Assembly (NCBI GenBank): GCA_963680875.1
Contig: OY804585.1
Span: forward strand, 49,647,085 to 49,711,084
Direction of reading: 5' to 3'
Source: Bathymodiolus brooksi
Lineage: Eukaryota > Mollusca > Bivalvia > Mytilida > Modiolidae
Length of the DNA: 64,000 bases
Positions 48,301 to 54,459 of this stretch are shown here, one piece after another. Numbering within the stretch: the first letter of the stretch is position 1; each line of letters opens with the position of its first letter. A program made the position numbers and the translations under genes. The notes under the pieces were generated by a model. It had not been told where the DNA came from. It searched no databases and worked only from the letters and a program-made list of their open reading frames with translations.

Positions 48301-49734
48301 GTATTTTTTCCAGATGTTATAAACCATTTACGACCTGATTATTTATAACATCTGTCAGTTACCTGTAACTTGATTGACGTATGTATATAGTTTATGGGGT
48401 AAAACATCTAAACACGTCAAGCGTACATATGTTAATAGGGGAAACTTTCTTATAATAAATGATGAGGTCGATTTCTAATTTGTCAATGGCTTCGTCACGC
48501 ATAGGAAGTATTAGTGGAAATGAAATTATTTATGTCTGAAATAAAACACAATAGGTAAAGTTATCATAATGGATGTTTTATGCATTTTGCAATATTTCAG
48601 TTATATCATGGCGGTCAGTTTTTATTGAAGTAGGAAACCAGAGTATCCGGAGAAAGCCACGATGATAATTGACAAACTCTATTGCATATCGAGTACACCT
48701 CACCAAGAGCGGAAATATAGAAAGTACACGTAAATCCGTTTCGAACGCGGTCAGGATGGTTTCAATGTACATGCGAATGCTTCGCTATAGCATGCTAATA
48801 AAATTAACATTGAACGATTTAATTGTTTTTAATTTCTGTTCTATGTTTGTAAATTGCTTATGTTCATTCAACTTTTTCTTTGGCAAACAAATATTTTTGA
48901 GTCTCCAGCATGAAATCTGAATAATCTAATAATTTCCAAGATAAAAGTATAGGTTTTTGATTTGCAAACTCTGAAAAAAGCACACATAAATTATCTCGCA
49001 TGTTTGTTTTGTGTGTGCAAAACACCCTATATTTGGTATTGTAGAGGTAACATGTTTTTAGAAAACATCATGTTTATTTTAAGACAAAAAATATAAATCT
49101 AGACATCTTTATTAATAGTGATGTCTTTATTTCATACATTTACGAATCTTAATATATTTAAGATACAAAAAGAGAGTTTGTTTTGTACATACACTGATAG
49201 AGCGAGAGCAAAAAAAAATAAAAATAAAAACATAGATATCAGATTTACCGCGCACGACGCGTTTCTGAAATCACCTTCATCATGTGACGCTCAAAGCCAA
49301 ATATTGTTTTCAAATCTTTGGGAGAAAGAAAACCAAAGGGCCTAAACATGAAAGCCTAATTCGGCTAAGATCACTTATGCCCGAGGGAGAAAAGCCTTAG
49401 TTTTAGAGTAATTACATAATTAAACAACTGTAAATTTAGATGATAAGTATATCTAATAAACCATGTCAGTGCCGAAGCACCGACTACTGGGCGGATGATA
49501 CCCTCGGGGACTATTAGTCCACCAGAAGAGGTATCAATTCAGTGCAACATAAAACAATTGATATCGTACAAATACCACAAAACTATCATCAAAGTTCACT
49601 TCTATGTGAAGCTTTGAGATCAAAAAAGTAAATTTAAACCCGCCACCTTCTATATTACCTTCTTTGTTGGTTCCTTGGGATTTCACGTAAATGAGACATA
49701 TTACAGTAAAAAATAAATGTTTCCAAAACACCAT
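19870..49734 (-). CDS. Secreted ADAM/ADAMTS-like zinc metalloproteinase with PLAC-like repeats, 19 exons
   Basis: Joining 19 exons with GT/AG junctions and consistent phases gives 2898 nt, 965 residues plus stop. In order: signal peptide (1-20); prodomain with basic sites RKKR (164-167) and KRKR (188-191); M12-type catalytic domain from about 262 ([11 protein letters not shown]), zinc motif HELAHSLGASHD (427-438) with all ligands and the catalytic Glu428, Met-turn YIMAVT (Met453); cysteine-rich region (491-581); five six-cysteine PLAC-like modules at 594-632, 642-674, 684-717, 767-803 and 810-842, with a Pro/Thr/Arg-rich linker at 718-766; basic C-tail. Such enzymes are secreted, activated by furin-like cleavage and cut extracellular matrix. 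No TSP1 repeat or transmembrane segment was seen. Introns are full of mobile DNA. Substrate unknown. Confidence 0.9.
20322..20953. repeat. Dispersed molluscan-type repeat with short inverted ends
   Basis: Begins GGCCCACGTGAGCCTATATC GCTCATCTGAG and ends in GAAGATGACGGACGCAAAGT GATGACAGTAGCTAACCTGA and TTAGCTGAGCTAAAAA. I recognise the GACG-rich 3' end as a common bivalve repeat. It is non-coding. Confidence 0.55.
21878..21925 (-). repeat. SINE-B 3'-end fragment
   Basis: GGTTTATGGTGTTAACGCCA CTTT is the family end on the minus strand; the body is lost. Confidence 0.6.
22285..22482. repeat. Two head-to-head copies of repeat D forming a palindrome
   Basis: CGTTAGAGAATACCGAAGAG ... AACTGGCAACAT ... 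ACACAAGACAAAGAAAAACA pairs with TGTTTTTCTTAGTCTTGTGT ... ATGTTGCC ... CCCCTTCGGTATTTTCTAATG. Single copies of this family are at 26050, 42510 and 61610. Confidence 0.85.
22656..23030 (-). CDS. Metalloproteinase exon 18
   Basis: Residues 809-933. Acceptor TTTTACAG and donor AAAG|GTAAAA. It holds the fifth PLAC-like module (Cys810, 819, 831, 838, 839, 842; DCLYGD opening and RCCGSC closing) and a Ser/Lys-rich disordered segment. Confidence 0.88.
23630..24132 (-). pseudogene. Crypton-like tyrosine recombinase, C-terminal fragment
   Basis: The frame reads [20 protein letters not shown], then [20 protein letters not shown] and RV, then a Ser/Gln-rich tail to a stop at 23630. HSIR, GHKS and the Tyr in VYQRV match the HxxR, H and nucleophilic Tyr of tyrosine recombinases, as in Crypton transposons and the related KCTD/ZMYM-type host domains. 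The N-terminal half is absent and upstream sequence has stops. It lies in intron 17 of the metalloproteinase gene, same strand, so it is a decayed insertion. Confidence 0.78.
24551..24812 (-). repeat. SINE-B copy, near full length
   Basis: Well preserved: B-box-like GAGTTCGAATCCC (minus, about 24725), full body, and TTATGGTGTTTAACGCCACT end on the plus strand. A useful reference copy. Confidence 0.9.
24895..25212. repeat. Dispersed repeat E
   Basis: ACAGACAACACAATGGCCAA AAG, AACACGAACCCCACTAAAAA CCGGGGGTGA and GATGCTCCGGAAGGGTAGGC AGTTCCTGCTCC are parts of a very common mussel-type repeat. The GATGCTCCGG block is partly duplicated at about 25168. A fragment recurs at 43190-43265. Confidence 0.7.
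25735..25900. repeat. Dispersed repeat C (MITE-like)
   Basis: Core GCGTACCTGATGAAGGTTAT TCCAGAAAGGCGTCGTGCGC AC with the upstream CCCTTTGGTTTTATTGCTCC block, which matches 39490-39515 in reverse complement. Confidence 0.8.
26050..26200. repeat. Repeat D copy interrupted by a G-run
   Basis: CGTTAGAGAATACCGAAGGG precedes AACTGGCAACATCGG, a G-run of about 32 bases, then AAACACAACACAATATGTGT. Confidence 0.8.
26515..26640. repeat. Dispersed retroelement-tail-like repeat
   Basis: GCCACTTTTTATTGAAGTGC TAGTACCAAGACAGG is related to 29578-29640 and, in its GTACCAAG.CAGG core, to the Penelope-like tail at 1890. Confidence 0.45.
26977..27354 (-). CDS. Metalloproteinase exon 17
   Basis: Residues 683-808. 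Acceptor ATAACAG, donor GTAG|GTAGGT. It carries the third PLAC-like module (CEYGD...ACCKTC), a Pro/Thr/Arg linker ([20 protein letters not shown]) and the fourth module (CVVAKG...TCCEPC). Confidence 0.9.
27655..27970. repeat. Dispersed repeat F
   Basis: GTTTCACACTC...GGTATGAGTTT and GATAGTCTCTCATGTACATT TACAGCCATATCCTTTCTTA recur in the same order at 54460-54620. Confidence 0.65.
28447..28572 (-). CDS. Metalloproteinase exon 16
   Basis: Residues 641-682, exactly one PLAC-like module: [10 protein letters not shown]...LC...VCCDTC. One module per phase-1 exon suggests spread by exon duplication. Confidence 0.9.
28900..29046 (-). CDS. Metalloproteinase exon 15
   Basis: Residues 592-640, first PLAC-like module (CVHGD...TC...KC...FCCQTC). 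Same phase as exon 16. Acceptor TTTACAG, donor CAGG|GTGTGT. Confidence 0.9.
29575..29690. repeat. Dispersed retroelement-tail-like repeat
   Basis: CCCGCCACTTTTTATTTAAG TGCCTGTACCAAGCCAGG is the better preserved relative of the copy at 26515. Confidence 0.5.
29791..29842 (-). CDS. Metalloproteinase exon 14
   Basis: Residues 575-591. WCVNGLC is the conserved end of the ADAMTS-type cysteine-rich region. Very short (52 nt) but with clean TTTTACAG acceptor and GATG|GTAAGT donor and matching phase. Confidence 0.85.
30370..30748 (+). repeat. SINE-A copy, full length
   Basis: The best copy: tRNA-like head GCATCGGTGGCGTAATGGTT AGC with A box and GTGGGTTCGAGCCCCGG B box, a ~270-bp body, and tail GGTGTTAAACAACAATCACT CAC. 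A lone tRNA gene is unlikely because the head is always followed by the same body. Confidence 0.92.
30773..30892 (-). CDS. Metalloproteinase exon 13
   Basis: Residues 535-574. EICTSMAC and [10 protein letters not shown] are typical of the ADAMTS cysteine-rich region. Donor AGG|GTTTGT is weak but phase-consistent. The SINE-A copy ends about 25 bp from this donor. Confidence 0.85.
31715..32058 (+). repeat. SINE-A copy, diverged
   Basis: CATCGGTGGTGAAATGG head, the body (ACTATCAAATTGGTATTTGT TAC) and the CAACAATCACTCACTTA tail; the B box is degraded. Confidence 0.85.
32560..32704 (-). CDS. Metalloproteinase exon 12
   Basis: Residues 486-534. [10 protein letters not shown] and the linker [10 protein letters not shown] mark the end of the catalytic domain and start of the cysteine-rich region. 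Donor TGG|GTAAGG. Confidence 0.9.
32773..32968 (-). repeat. SINE-B copy, 5'-truncated
   Basis: Body and 3' end conserved; the head breaks off at GGGTTGGAACTCACAA. Confidence 0.85.
33073..33234 (-). CDS. Metalloproteinase exon 11
   Basis: Residues 432-485. It contributes SLGASHDG (third zinc His437 and Asp438) and the Met-turn region EQYIMAVT. The zinc motif is split across exons 10 and 11. Acceptor TTAACAG, donor TTT|GTAAGT. Confidence 0.93.
34000..34105 (-). CDS. Metalloproteinase exon 10
   Basis: Residues 397-431, ending THELAH with the first two zinc ligands His427 and His431 and catalytic Glu428. Acceptor TTTGATAG|GT. The exon start and acceptor belong to a 74-bp tandem array extending upstream, so several near-identical acceptors compete. 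Confidence 0.88.
34057..34745. repeat. 74-bp tandem array duplicating the exon 10 acceptor
   Basis: Copies are exactly 74 bp apart (GACCTATCAAACAATAC at 34103, 34177, 34251, 34325, 34399, 34473, 34547 and 34621, then about 34710). On the minus strand each holds the TTTGATAG|GTCT acceptor and a relative of the exon start (GCTAGTAGTGTCTC). Inner copies lack about 16 bp of exon; the outermost copy keeps a longer version. Confidence 0.95.
35284..35390 (-). repeat. SINE-B fragment
   Basis: 3' end and part of the body (TTATGGTGTTTAACGCCACT, CGGAGTACCCG). Confidence 0.8.
35519..35562 (-). CDS. Metalloproteinase exon 9
   Basis: Residues 382-396 ([14 protein letters not shown]), 44 nt. It continues the catalytic-domain segment LFTS-YD. 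Acceptor TTCTTCAG, donor ACAG|GTATGT. Confidence 0.85.
35972..36375. repeat. G-runs, SINE-B scrap and an ATTTTAACCCGCAAATCAT duplication
   Basis: Two long G-runs (about 35972-35999 and 36340-36374) flank a 3'-end scrap of SINE-B (36005-36065). TTTTAACCCGCAAATCAT occurs twice (about 36176 and 36292). Long homopolymers are prone to assembly error. Confidence 0.75.
36652..36895 (-). repeat. SINE-B copy
   Basis: Near full length with a ~20-bp deletion in the body (CCCTGCTGAAAG). Confidence 0.88.
36983..37122 (-). CDS. Metalloproteinase exon 8
   Basis: Residues 336-381. [10 protein letters not shown] and HDHMMLFT are catalytic-domain segments usual before the zinc motif. Acceptor TATCCACAG, donor ATC|GTAAGT. 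Confidence 0.92.
37185..37285. repeat. Dispersed repeat C fragment
   Basis: CTTCATCAGGTACGCTTAAA ATCGATAGATTGGAAAGCC and the GCAATAAAACCAAA block. Confidence 0.8.
37838..37990. repeat. Dispersed repeat C, left part, with a ~45-bp duplication
   Basis: Starts AAACGTAGATATCAAATTTA and has the core; the segment CGAATGATTGGAAAGCCTGG AATAA plus the CATCAGGTA piece is repeated twice before the 25-bp array begins. Confidence 0.85.
37990..39450. repeat. 25-bp minisatellite, about 58 copies
   Basis: Unit CTTCATCAGGTACACACAGA ATAAC, highly uniform, with recurrent variants (ACACACT for ACACACA, CATCGGG for CATCAGG) that recur in blocks. No spacers, so not CRISPR-like. It lies in intron 7 of the metalloproteinase gene. 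Confidence 0.97.
39451..39660. repeat. Dispersed repeat C, right part
   Basis: TACGCTCAAAATCGAATGAT TGGAAAG, AGCAATAAAACCAAAGGGTC and GATACTCTCGGGGACTAATA G continue the repeat that was interrupted by the minisatellite. Confidence 0.85.
39824..39901 (-). CDS. Metalloproteinase exon 7
   Basis: Residues 310-335 ([20 protein letters not shown] and GYIIAD), 78 nt, phase 0 at both ends. Acceptor TTTTCAG, donor GAC|GTAAGA. Confidence 0.9.
40545..40718 (+). repeat. SINE-B copy, 5'-truncated
   Basis: From GCTCATGGCGAGGTATACTC to GTGACGCTAAGCACCATAAA. Confidence 0.87.
40750..40843 (-). CDS. Metalloproteinase exon 6
   Basis: Residues 279-309 ([20 protein letters not shown] and [11 protein letters not shown]), helical N-terminal part of the catalytic domain. 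Acceptor TTTACAG, donor GGG|GTATGT. Confidence 0.9.
40908..41093. mobile_element. MITE with ~15-bp inverted ends
   Basis: ATACAGTCAAACCTGCTTTA at the left matches the reverse complement of the end, GACAGGTTTGACTGTAT. The interior (GTGACC... AGCGGTCACC) is also partly palindromic. No target duplication can be defined with confidence. Confidence 0.75.
41275..41460. repeat. Dispersed repeat C
   Basis: AAAACGTAGATCAAATTTGG, CGCGTTTCTGGAATAACCTT CATCGGGTACGC and the ACCAAAAGGGCCTGAACAGG block. Confidence 0.85.
41698..41923 (-). CDS. Metalloproteinase exon 5
   Basis: Residues 203-277. End of the prodomain, then [14 protein letters not shown], the first strand of the metzincin fold. Acceptor TTTGTAG, donor TAAG|GTAAGT. 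Confidence 0.92.
41992..42248 (+). repeat. SINE-B copy, full length
   Basis: Head GCCGTGATCATACGTTAGTT GG, B-box region GTTGGAAGCCCGC, body, and end AAAGTGGCGTTAAACACCAT. Confidence 0.9.
42505..42628. repeat. Repeat D copy (reverse)
   Basis: GTATAGTGTGTTTTTATTTG, GTTGTCAGGTTCTCTGG and CCCTTCGGTATTCTCTAACG TTTA. Confidence 0.85.
42773..42980 (-). CDS. Metalloproteinase exon 4
   Basis: Residues 134-202. Prodomain end with basic clusters [21 protein letters not shown] and KRKRPRG, likely furin-type processing sites. Acceptor ACATAG, donor TTTG|GTATGT. Confidence 0.92.
43190..43270. repeat. Repeat E fragment
   Basis: AAAGATCCCAAAGGGGTAAT and GACAACACAATGGCCAAAAG. Confidence 0.65.
43363..43452 (-). 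CDS. Metalloproteinase exon 3
   Basis: Residues 104-133 ([20 protein letters not shown] and [10 protein letters not shown]), prodomain, phase 0 at both ends. Confidence 0.92.
43890..44075. repeat. Dispersed repeat C
   Basis: AAAACGTAGATATCAACTTT AG, CGTTTCTGGAATAACCTTCA and AGCAATAAAACCAAAGGGCG CAAGCAGGATAGC. Confidence 0.85.
44092..44324 (-). CDS. Metalloproteinase exon 2
   Basis: Residues 26-103, Lys-rich prodomain segment ([20 protein letters not shown] start, KENVPVEK end). Acceptor TTTACAG, donor AAAG|GTAGGT. Confidence 0.9.
44485..44617. repeat. ~67-bp direct duplication
   Basis: TTTCGTGGTTAAGTAGAAGT CACCAAGTCTT...GACTTGGTTAACAGCTACGG A occurs twice head to tail with three differences. 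Each unit itself contains an inverted GACTTGGT/ACCAAGTC pair. Confidence 0.93.
44707..44866 (-). repeat. Penelope-like element tail, solo copy
   Basis: Reverse complement of the tail at 1890-2096 (AATAACAAAATTACCGAACT CCGAACAATC ... CGTAATGACCCTGACTTGGT ACAGGC). No reverse transcriptase is attached. Confidence 0.9.
45548..45665. repeat. 22-bp tandem repeat, about five copies
   Basis: Unit ATTTGTTTGTATTACATTTC AG; overlapping open frames on this strand are artefacts. Related looser copies extend back to about 45470. Confidence 0.92.
45820..45968 (+). repeat. SINE-B copy, 5'-truncated
   Basis: From ACTCGATACAACATCATGTG to TGTTGAAAGTGGTTTTAAAT. Confidence 0.85.
46285..46650. repeat. Three degenerate copies of a ~65-bp unit
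   Basis: TTTGATACCTTTTACATAGC AAAAACTGA..TTCATTCACGAATGCGCTTTTCTTAA is present at about 46288, 46392 and 46587, just upstream of the transposase exon. Confidence 0.8.
46652..47850 (+). pseudogene. MULE transposase, two-exon, N-terminally truncated with a stop
   Basis: Exon a (46652-46894) reads [40 protein letters not shown] and [10 protein letters not shown]: the conserved MULE ADFE acidic residue and the GC.FHW.QA block. An in-frame TGA at 46865-46867 replaces a likely Trp in [13 protein letters not shown]. Donor CAG|GTATTT and acceptor TTTGCAG|GTA bound a 458-bp intron; phases match. Exon b (47353-47850) holds [11 protein letters not shown] and ends at TAA. The first catalytic Asp region (DGTF) is missing, so the copy is inactive. 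Confidence 0.87.
47043..47191 (-). repeat. Penelope-like element tail inside the transposase intron
   Basis: Matches 44707-44866 closely (GGTAATAACAAAATTACCGA ... ACCCTGACTTGGTACAGGCA TTTC), in the same orientation as that copy. Confidence 0.9.
48570..48720 (-). repeat. SINE-B copy, diverged
   Basis: TTTCAGTTATATCATGGCGG TCAGTT and ATCGAGTACACCTCACCAAG; both ends damaged. Confidence 0.7.
49228..49530. repeat. Dispersed repeat C, longest copy
   Basis: From ATAGATATCAGATTTACCGC through ACCAAAGGGCCTAAACATGA to GTGCCGAAGCACCGACTACT GGGCGGATGATACCCTCGGG GACTATTAGTCCACCAG. It defines the full extent of the family better than other copies here. Confidence 0.85.
49659..49734 (-). CDS. Metalloproteinase exon 1 (signal peptide)
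   Basis: [20 protein letters not shown] plus GTNKE: a short basic start, a hydrophobic core and a VKSQ-like cleavage area, so a signal peptide. ATG at 49734-49732; donor AAG|GTAATA; phase 1 fits exon 2 to give NKE-EMID. Confidence 0.85.
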
Positions 49735-49782
49735 GTTAAAACTTCAAAAACAAAAGAGATAAGTATGAAGATAAATATGTGT

Positions 49783-49792
49783 TATATATATA
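49783..49792 (-). promoter_or_regulatory. TATA-like element upstream of exon 1
   Basis: TATATATA on the minus strand about 50 bp before the ATG. If used, the 5' UTR would be only ~20 nt; an upstream non-coding exon is equally possible. Confidence 0.25.
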
Positions 49793-50217
49793 CACAATCC
49801 AATCATTGTCATGAATCAGAATGACAAAGATTCATAAGACCGCCCACCTACAACTTTCGCGTCATAGGAACGAATACTAACTTATTTTTTTCATATCCTG
49901 TTATATCATAACGTCTTATACACGTCGGTTTGTTTTGAAGTTAATTTATACCAAATGGCGACCAATGAAATAAATGCACGAAATTTCGTGGTATTTACTT
50001 TTCATATGTAAGATATTAATAGGTTAAATTAGTTAGAATGATGCATGGGTATATTGAATCATTAGATATTTGAAGATCTGTTGTAGTTATTCCTTTTATA
50101 ATAATTTCATTAATTTTTAGGAGATTTATTTTAATAGAATTTTCTAGATTTTGTTTTCCTAAACCGTAATATGTCGCAATAATGTTTAATTTAATTTAAC
50201 TTAATTTAATTCTTTAT

Positions 50218-50433
50218 TTATTTAACAATTATAGTAAAAATTTGTGCATGGATAAATTCTGAAGAAATTGATAATATAAGGTCATTAGCATAGTTCACAA
50301 TATCATCAGGGTCATTAAATATAGTGTAAGCTGTTTCAAATGGCGCATTGCTCAAGGCAGCATTTAATCCATTAAAATCAGCAGGCTTATAGTCCCACAC
50401 TTGTCTTTCAAATGCATGAGTTTTACTCGGTTT
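50218..50433 (-). pseudogene. LINE fragment, endonuclease-RT linker
   Basis: KTHAFERQVWDYKPADFNGL, NAALSNAPFETAYTIFNDPD and the following segment resemble the region between endonuclease and RT of jockey/CR1-like LINE proteins (R..W.Y..ADF..LN..L). It ends at a stop at 50218. Confidence 0.6.
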
Positions 50434-50469
50434 AAAAAGTTAGTTTTCAATAGACCGCACAGTGATCTA

Positions 50470-50545
50470 ATACAAAAGTAGATATCAAATTTAGTGCGCA
50501 CGACGCGTTTTTGGAATAATTTTCATCAGGTACGCAATAACGGCG
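50470..50545. repeat. Dispersed repeat C fragment within LINE sequence
   Basis: AAAGTAGATATCAAATTTAG TGCGCACGACGCGTTTTTGG AATAATTTTCATCAGGTACG C separates two LINE fragments. Confidence 0.85.
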
Positions 50546-50718
50546 GCTATACCCCCAGAATCGTTTACATAATTATATCGGTCTACAAAGATTAAATCAA
50601 GCAGATAAGCACCATTAGTGGAGTATCTGGTGGGCTCGTTTATGAGCTGTGTCACATTATTTTTATAAAATATACTATAAAGATCAAGATCAAGTTCATC
50701 CGTGCTATGACTTTCCAT
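50546..50718 (-). pseudogene. LINE endonuclease fragment
   Basis: NNVTQLINEPTRYSTNGAYL LDLIFVD is a strong match to the C-terminal part of LINE apurinic-type endonucleases (TQL...PTR...LLDLI). With 50218-50433 it keeps LINE order on the minus strand. Confidence 0.75.
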
Positions 50719-50737
50719 ACCAAGAAATACAAAGAGT

Positions 50738-50907
50738 TCGAATCCCGCTCAGGCGAGGTGTATTCGATACAACATTATGTGGTCGAGTTTTTCAGTGACT
50801 TCCGACAACTCGGTGGTTTTCTCCGATTACTTCCACCAATAAAACTGACCGCCACGATATAACTGAAATATTGTTAAAAGTTAAACACCATAACCCTAAC
50901 CCTAACC
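50738..50907 (+). repeat. SINE-B copy between two LINE duplicates
   Basis: From GTTCGAATCCCGCTCAGGCG to TTAAACACCATAACCCTAAC; intact B-box region, head lost. Confidence 0.88.
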
Positions 50908-50909
50908 TT

Positions 50910-51062
50910 ACAAAGATTAAACCAAGCAGATAAGCACCAGTGGTCGAGTATCTGGTGGGCGCTTTTATGAGCTGTGTCACATTATTTATAAACAATATAT
51001 CATAAAGAGAATCAAAACCAAGTTCATTCGTGCTATGATTGTCGTATCAATAAATACACATA
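50910..51062 (-). pseudogene. Second copy of the LINE endonuclease fragment
   Basis: ACAAAGATTAAACCAAGCAG ATAAGCACCA onward matches 50586-50720 with about 10% differences. NNVTQLIKAPTRYSTTGAYL L is encoded on the minus strand. Confidence 0.85.
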
Positions 51063-51233
51063 TAAATAAAATAGCCAGTTATAATACGTCTGCATCATGA
51101 AATTTGAAATTATCAATTGCATTTCACACAAACCGTTTCGTAGTGTATCAGAATTAGTAGATGTCTATAACAAACATCCAGCAAGACCGATTTATCAGAA
51201 ACTGTTATTTATCAATTATGGACTTTTTACGAG

Positions 51234-51371
51234 GTCAATATGTTATATATGGACCTGTTAGGATTATATTGACCGAAAACGAAGTCTGTATGGACCTGTT
51301 AGGATTATATTGACCGAAGACGAAGTCTGAGGTCAATATAATCCTAACAGGTCCATATATAACATATTGAC
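51234..51371. repeat. Hairpin with an internal direct repeat
   Basis: GTCAATATGTTATATATGGA CCTGTTAGGATTATATTGAC C is followed by a second TATGGACCTGTTAGGATTAT copy and then by the reverse complement of the whole arm. Confidence 0.93.
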
Positions 51372-51828
51372 GGAGTAAAAAGTCCTTAATTTTTATATTA
51401 CATATGTAATGTATTACTCGTGTCATTGAAAATAAAATATTAACACATCATTATTTTATTGTTTAAGAACACAATAAAACTAGAAAATTGTTTACTACAC
51501 TATCCGGATCTAAATTTAGTAACATAGTCGCTATATTGACGGTCAATATACTTAAAACTAGAAACATAGCTTCAATATTTTTTTAAAATAGAAACAAGAC
51601 GTCTGGTTTCTTCACAGTGGAAAAATACATTAAATATTCTGTATATCACGTGACTGATTTAGCCAATGAAATTGTACGAAAACCACAACATATGTAATAT
51701 TTCATTATATTACACTTTACGTTTTTATTTTCCCTATTTGTCTTTGTTAGCGCAGCCGGTCACTATTTTCGTATATGGATCGGCCAGGTACCTGCATTAT
51801 TATTTTAGATAAAAAATATAATATAGCA

Positions 51829-51976
51829 AATAGTTCATGTCACTTCGGGTCATATGGCAGTATATGGACCGGTCCATATACTGCCATAAGCTTTGGTCCA
51901 TAATATACTATTTTTTTGGTGACGGACCGGTCCATGTACTGCCGTATGACCCTCAGTGCCACGAACTATTTGCTAT
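51829..51976. repeat. Imperfect palindrome with GGACCGGTCC motifs
   Basis: GCAAATAGTTCATGTCACTT..GGGTCATATGGCAGTATATG GACCGGTCC at the left pairs with GGACCGGTCCATGTACTGCC GTATGACCC..GTGCCACGAACTATTTGC at the right. The inner palindrome GACCGGTC occurs in both arms. Confidence 0.93.
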
Positions 51977-51999
51977 ACAGACAAGTTCTAAAGCTTGAA

Positions 52000-53215
52000 C
52001 TTCAATATATGTTCGCCGTTCAGACTTTAGGTAATCACCTACATTGATAGCAAGGCCGCCATACCCCGACCAGTCTAATCGGTCTTTTGAGCAACACAAG
52101 CACAACTAGAACCGGCAGAGTTGAACTCATGTGCTCCATAGGATTCTGTCATTCGCACTTCGCTAATACCACCTCATGGGTGTAGGGGCTGGGGCAATTT
52201 TTTTCCACAGTTTGAAAAGTTGATGGGTAATAAAACTATTTTGTCCCCATCCCCACTTGTTTTGCATTAAATATAATAAAAATCATTTTTAGTATGGAAG
52301 CATATATTTTCCAGTTAACCAAGGTTACATGTCATAACGATAAGGGTATGCTTTGAAACCAAGGTGTCCATTTTTTGCTGCACAATTTAATTTGAAAACT
52401 TGTCCACTGAATAAGGAATACATTTTATGTATATTTTTCATATACATATACACCGAGAATGTATTTATATTTCAAAGCTTAAAAAATATTGAAAATTGTG
52501 AACATTTGTATTGCTTTTGTTACGTATTTTAGTGCATTTTTTATTATTAAAAAAAAGTATGAGTGTACCCCTTTTTAAAGGCCCAGATTTGTTTTTCTAT
52601 TGAAAATATGCGCTATTTTTTCATAATCTGAATGTCAATATGCATATGATGCTTTTAGCATGTTGTTTATGAATATTGAATAAAAAGAACGGTGTAGAAA
52701 AAGTTGGGCCAATTTTTTTAATAAAATGAAAATTTTCCTAAAAAATATTTTGCCTACTAACTTATGGATATGAACCCATATCTTGGTTTTATAAAGGCAG
52801 TTAACTTCAATTTTTTTTCCCAGTTATATATAGACTGTACAAAGACTTAAAGGGGAAAATACATAAATATGATAAATATGAAAAAATATATAAATATTAT
52901 TTTTACGAAAATCATGCCAAAAAACCATTGTTTATCCTTAACGGTATTAAAACGACCGATATCAGTTAAGACTGATCACGATCGATAAATAAAAGTGTTC
53001 AACTAGGCATGGTATGGTAAACAAATAAACAATAATAAAACAAATATAACATGTACAAAACGAATATAAAATGTACCAAAAGTAAATAAACAAATAATAT
53101 ATATTATGTATAAACATGTATAATGGTAACGGAGTGAGAAATGCACAATACACAACATATATATAACAGATTCTAGAAGTTGAATATCTGCAAAATAAAA
53201 TGTTTAATAATTAAC
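52000..53215. other. AT-rich spacer
   Basis: Apart from TGTGCTCCATAGGATTCTGT (about 52130), a weak relative of repeat E, no gene or element was recognised. Confidence 0.5.
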
Positions 53216-53223
53216 ATACAATT

Positions 53224-53342
53224 ATTGCCTTCATATGAGGTGAACATCGAAAGTTGTTGACCCGAGGGTAGTTGTTTAGCTGGAGGGAAAACACCTCTCA
53301 ATGCGGTTGACGCCTTGATGTTCACCTCATATGGAGGCAAAA
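53224..53342. repeat. Hairpin, ~24-bp stem
   Basis: TTGCCTTCATATGAGGTGAA CATCGAA pairs with TTGATGTTCACCTCATATGG AGGCAA across a loop of about 65 bp. Confidence 0.92.
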
Positions 53343-53639
53343 GTTGTTTTATTCTACTGGAACTACTCGAAGATAATTAAAACTTGAATGTTTTGTTTTG
53401 CAGAAGATAACAAAACAATTCCCGGTATAGGAAATACAATTACGGAACCGGAATTAAAAGAACCGGGTTTTCCACATACTTCCGGTTGCCAAGGGCTGTA
53501 GACCGAGCGACAACATATTGTTTCCCTCTACATTACATATGTTTAAGTTGTTCACCTGGTTGTTTTCCTCGTCAGCAACTTTTCCGTAAAATATCCAAAT
53601 TGTGTAGTAAAATATTATGTAAGGTGTTATAACCTTGAT

Positions 53640-53935
53640 TAAACCACAAAATGAAGGACACGTTAAAAGATGGGATCAGAACAAGGAAACAAAGAAAACA
53701 TAAAGTTACACAAATAATGATGAGAATGTTAACAGTTGGAATCAGAATAAGAAAGGAAACACATTCATTTAGATGACTGATGTTGAGAATGTTAACAGTT
53801 GGTATGAAAAACAAGGAAAAGAAGTCATTCAGTTAGATGAATGATGTTGAGTATATGAAAAACAAGGAAAGGAAAACATTCAGTTAGATGATAATATTTG
53901 GAACGACTGATGATTAGCATTTTCACATTATGGAT
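53640..53935. repeat. Degenerate ~75-bp tandem repeat
   Basis: Units with GATGTTGAGAATGTTAACAG TTGG, AAACAAGGAAA and CATTCAGTTAGATGA recur about four times with drift. Confidence 0.7.
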
Positions 53936-54459
53936 CAGAGCAAAGCAAAGAAGAAAAAACATAAAGATACTTTTAAAATATATATACAGTTAAATACCAG
54001 CTATTTATAATATTTATCAATGTCTGCAAAGTCAATTACTCTTTTGAATTGATTCAGTTTATTCTTAGCAGCATTTTTGTCATTATGGGAACAAGCCTGA
54101 CCAACAGATTGTAAATCTTGTAGTTTGTTTTTTTCAAAAAGTAAAGTTAAATTTAGTCAAGTCATCACATGATCCAATGGATTCGATGCATTCAATGCTT
54201 GAGATGGTTATATATACATCCTCTATAAACTAGTCAACAATCAAACTTACATGACCGCCAATGAACATGACGATACTGCAGAAATAATCTTTAAGAAATA
54301 TAAACGTCTAAACAGTTTGCACATCAACACCAAATCCATAACTAAAGTAGTAACAAATAGTTTATATGGGATATTAAATTGTATGCAACAAATCACACCA
54401 AAACAACAAAGATCCCCATATGTAGCGTGTATTGCAGAAATAAAAAGTGCAGCCAAGGG

